From Burkholderiaceae bacterium (GTDB taxonomy: Bacteria; Pseudomonadota; Gammaproteobacteria; Burkholderiales; Burkholderiaceae_D): 37,581 bases of DNA. Below are positions 35,650 through 37,581 of the stretch, in pieces. The notes beneath the pieces were generated by a model. That model ran no database searches. It was not told the DNA's origin and worked only from the letters and a program-made list of their open reading frames with translations. The position numbers were made by a program, and so were the translations under genes. How positions within the stretch are numbered: the stretch's first letter is position 1; every line of letters starts with the position of its first letter. The DNA lies in assembly GCA_030157545.1 (NCBI GenBank), contig JAOAUN010000055.1, positions 95,517 to 133,097 of the forward strand, in the 5' to 3' direction.

Positions 35650-35726
35650 TGTGAATGAAAAAAACGGTATTGGACAGTATCGCTCGCCATCGCTAACCTC
35701 AACTTGTAAACAACCCTGAACTCGCT

Positions 35727-36170
35727 ATGAATAATTCCACTCCGCTGCAGACTTCTGTCAGTCAGGCCGTAATCTCTGCCGAGGCAGCCAGCCTTGCATT
35801 GCAGGCAAGCGTTGCTCATGCAAAGTCGCTGGGCATTGCAATCAATGTAGCCATCACCGATAGCGGCGGCGTACTGGCCGGATTTTTGCGTATGCCGGGT
35901 GCTTTCTTGCATTCGATCGATATCGCCATCGACAAGGCTTATACCGCGGCCAGTTTTGGATTTCCTACCAGCCAGTGGATGTCGGTGCTGGCGAAGGACG
36001 AAGCTTTAAAAGTTGGACTGGTCGAGCGTCCGCGACTGGTTGTGTTTGGCGGTGGCCTGCCTATCGTAGATAAGGGTACGCGCATCGGCGGTATCGGCGT
36101 ATCCGGCGGATCGGCGGAACAGGATGAAGAATGTGCACGTGCAGGTCTGGCAGCAATCGGGCTGGCTTGA
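35727..36170 (+). CDS. GlcG/HbpS-family protein (DUF336)
   Basis: This 147-residue protein has the family core VAITDSGGVLAGFLRMPGAF and the glycine-rich VVFGGGLPIVDKGTRIGGIGVSGGS. Members bind heme or small ligands, and genes of this family are often found at the start of meta-cleavage operons (for example among the aphX/aphY genes of Comamonas, recalled from memory), with no firm catalytic role. It is the first gene downstream of the LysR box and lies 42 bases before dmpC. No signal peptide. Confidence 0.88.
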   Translation: MNNSTPLQTSVSQAVISAEAASLALQASVAHAKSLGIAINVAITDSGGVLAGFLRMPGAFLHSIDIAIDKAYTAASFGFPTSQWMSVLAKDEALKVGLVERPRLVVFGGGLPIVDKGTRIGGIGVSGGSAEQDEECARAGLAAIGLA

Positions 36171-36212
36171 TCGTCAAGCTTTAGAACAGAAACAAAATAC
36201 ACGGAAGAAAAC

Positions 36213-37581
36213 ATGAAACAGTTCCTGAACTTTATTAACGGCGAATTCGTCGCCACTGACAAAACATTTAAAAACCGCGCACCGGTCGACAACCATGTCA
36301 TCGGTCTGGTGCATGAAGCCGGCAAGGCGGAAGTTGATGCCGCCGTCAAAGCAGCGCGTGCTGCGGTCGATGGCGAATGGGGCAAGATGTCCGTCGTCAA
36401 ACGGGTTGAGCTGCTGTATGCGGTGGCAGATGAAATCAACCGCCGCTTTGATGATTTTCTTGCTGCCGAATTGGCCGATACCGGCAAGCCGCATTCGCTG
36501 GCTTCGCACATCGACATCCCGCGCGGCGCTGCCAACTTCAAGGTCTTCGCCGATATCATCAAGAATGCGCCTACCGAAAGCTTCCAGATGACCACGCCGG
36601 ATGGCGGCACTGCCGTCAGCTATGGCGTGCGCTCGCCGCTGGGTGTGGTGGCCGTGGTTTGTCCATGGAATTTGCCATTGTTGCTGATGACCTGGAAAGT
36701 CGGCCCGGCACTCGCCTGCGGCAATGCCGTCATCGTCAAGCCTTCCGAAGAAACGCCAGCTACCGCCACCTTATTGGGTGAGGTGATGAACGCCGTTGGT
36801 ATACCTAAAGGTGTCTACAACGTCGTGCATGGTTTCGGTCCGAATTCAGCCGGTGAATTCCTGACTACCCATCAGGGTGTGGACGGCATTACCTTTACTG
36901 GTGAAACGCGCACCGGCGAAGCCATCATGGCGGCAGCCGCCAAGGGCGTGCGTCCGGTCTCGTTCGAACTCGGCGGCAAGAATGCCGGTATCGTTTTCGC
37001 TGATGCGGATTTCGATAAAGCCATTGCGGGCATCACCCGCAGCGTGTTCGAAAACTGCGGTCAGGTTTGCCTCGGCACCGAGCGCGTCTATGTACAGCGT
37101 CCAATTTTTTACAAGTTTGTCGCAGCACTGAAGGAAAAAGCCGAAGCCCTGAAAATCGGGCCGCCGAATGAACCCGGCGTTGGCCTCGGTCCTTTGATCT
37201 CGGCCGAGCACAAAGAAAAAGTCATGTCCTACTACGCGAAAGCCGTCGCCGAAGGCGCAACCGTTGTCACCGGTGGTGGCGCGCCCGAGATGCCGGGTGA
37301 AATGGCGCATGGCCACTGGGTGCAGCCAACCATCTGGACAGGCTTGCCTGAAACGGCATCCGTGATTCGTGAAGAAATATTTGGCCCTTGCTGCCATATC
37401 GCGCCTTTTGATACAGCAGAAGAAGCGATCGCATTAGCCAACAATACCCAATACGGTCTGGCCACCACCATCTGGACCACCAATCTGTCGACTGCGCATC
37501 AGATGGCAGCATCGATTCAGGTTGGCCTGTGCTGGATTAACAGCTGGTTCCTGCGCGACTTGCGCACGGCCTTCGGCGGCT
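36213..37581 (+). CDS. dmpC: 2-hydroxymuconic semialdehyde dehydrogenase, 3' end outside the window
   Basis: The frame from ATG 36213 stays open to the window end (456 codons); the family has about 485 residues, so about 30 are missing. It oxidises the ring-cleavage product to 4-oxalocrotonate with NAD. Aldehyde dehydrogenase motifs are visible: Asn153 (PWNLPLL), VKPSEETP for NAD, FTGETRTGE, Glu252 (FELGGKNAGI) and catalytic Cys286 (NCGQVCLGTERVYV). A GGAAG site precedes the ATG. Context after a LysR box and an HbpS-like gene supports the DmpC/XylG/AphC assignment over other aldehyde dehydrogenases. Confidence 0.92.
   Translation, partial: MKQFLNFINGEFVATDKTFKNRAPVDNHVIGLVHEAGKAEVDAAVKAARAAVDGEWGKMSVVKRVELLYAVADEINRRFDDFLAAELADTGKPHSLASHIDIPRGAANFKVFADIIKNAPTESFQMTTPDGGTAVSYGVRSPLGVVAVVCPWNLPLLLMTWKVGPALACGNAVIVKPSEETPATATLLGEVMNAVGIPKGVYNVVHGFGPNSAGEFLTTHQGVDGITFTGETRTGEAIMAAAAKGVRPVSFELGGKNAGIVFADADFDKAIAGITRSVFENCGQVCLGTERVYVQRPIFYKFVAALKEKAEALKIGPPNEPGVGLGPLISAEHKEKVMSYYAKAVAEGATVVTGGGAPEMPGEMAHGHWVQPTIWTGLPETASVIREEIFGPCCHIAPFDTAEEAIALANNTQYGLATTIWTTNLSTAHQMAASIQVGLCWINSWFLRDLRTAFGG

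Overview
The window looks like a chromosomal piece of a betaproteobacterium of the Burkholderiales, most likely the Oxalobacteraceae (Herminiimonas/Janthinobacterium type). This is an inference from gene order (miaB-phoH-ybeY-corC-lnt followed by glyQS-gmhB-plsC), from protein style and from the phenol gene set, which resembles the aph/phc clusters of Comamonas. No database search was possible.

Layout. (1) 1-6944, plus strand: a very large RTX-type calcium-binding exoprotein, cut by the left window edge, followed directly by its HlyD-type membrane fusion protein. (2) 18308-6950, minus strand: an eleven-gene housekeeping run: miaB, phoH-like ybeZ, ybeY, corC, lnt, glyQ, glyS, gmhB, plsC, a YgjP-like metalloprotease and gloA. 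Three intergenic spots hold a REP-like palindromic element, two of them as inverted pairs. (3) 18540-21004, minus strand: two regulators of phenol catabolism, a GntR/FCD protein (AphS/PhcS-like repressor candidate) and a sigma-54 activator of the DmpR/XylR/MopR family that keeps the phenol- and zinc-binding residues. (4) 21005-21313: a sigma-54 control region with two identical upstream activator sites, a textbook -24/-12 promoter and two identical 10-bp palindromes. (5) 21314-34638, plus strand: a phenol hydroxylase/catechol 2,3-dioxygenase operon with an unusual build: dmpK-L-M-N1-O1, then five genes of a branched-chain-amino-acid-type ABC importer, then dmpN2-O2-P-Q-B. (6) 34652-37581: a LysR regulator (minus) divergent from a GlcG/HbpS-like gene and 2-hydroxymuconic semialdehyde dehydrogenase (plus, cut by the right edge), which open the lower meta-cleavage pathway.

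How it works together. Phenol binding to the DmpR-type protein should switch on the sigma-54 promoter. The importer may bring in an aromatic substrate, the multicomponent hydroxylase makes a catechol, DmpB (kept active by ferredoxin DmpQ) cleaves the ring, and DmpC starts the lower pathway under the LysR protein.

The most notable observation is that only the oxygenase alpha (P3) and gamma (P4) genes are duplicated. The beta subunit, effector, assembly protein and reductase are single copy, so two hydroxylases could share them. The first alpha copy (dmpN1) has Asp201 where the second has the usual di-iron ligand Glu, Lys206 at the conserved pore Asn, and Phe106 at the substrate-gate Val. The second copy is canonical at all three. 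DmpN1-DmpO1 may therefore be a divergent enzyme with another substrate or chemistry, or a catalytically impaired partner.
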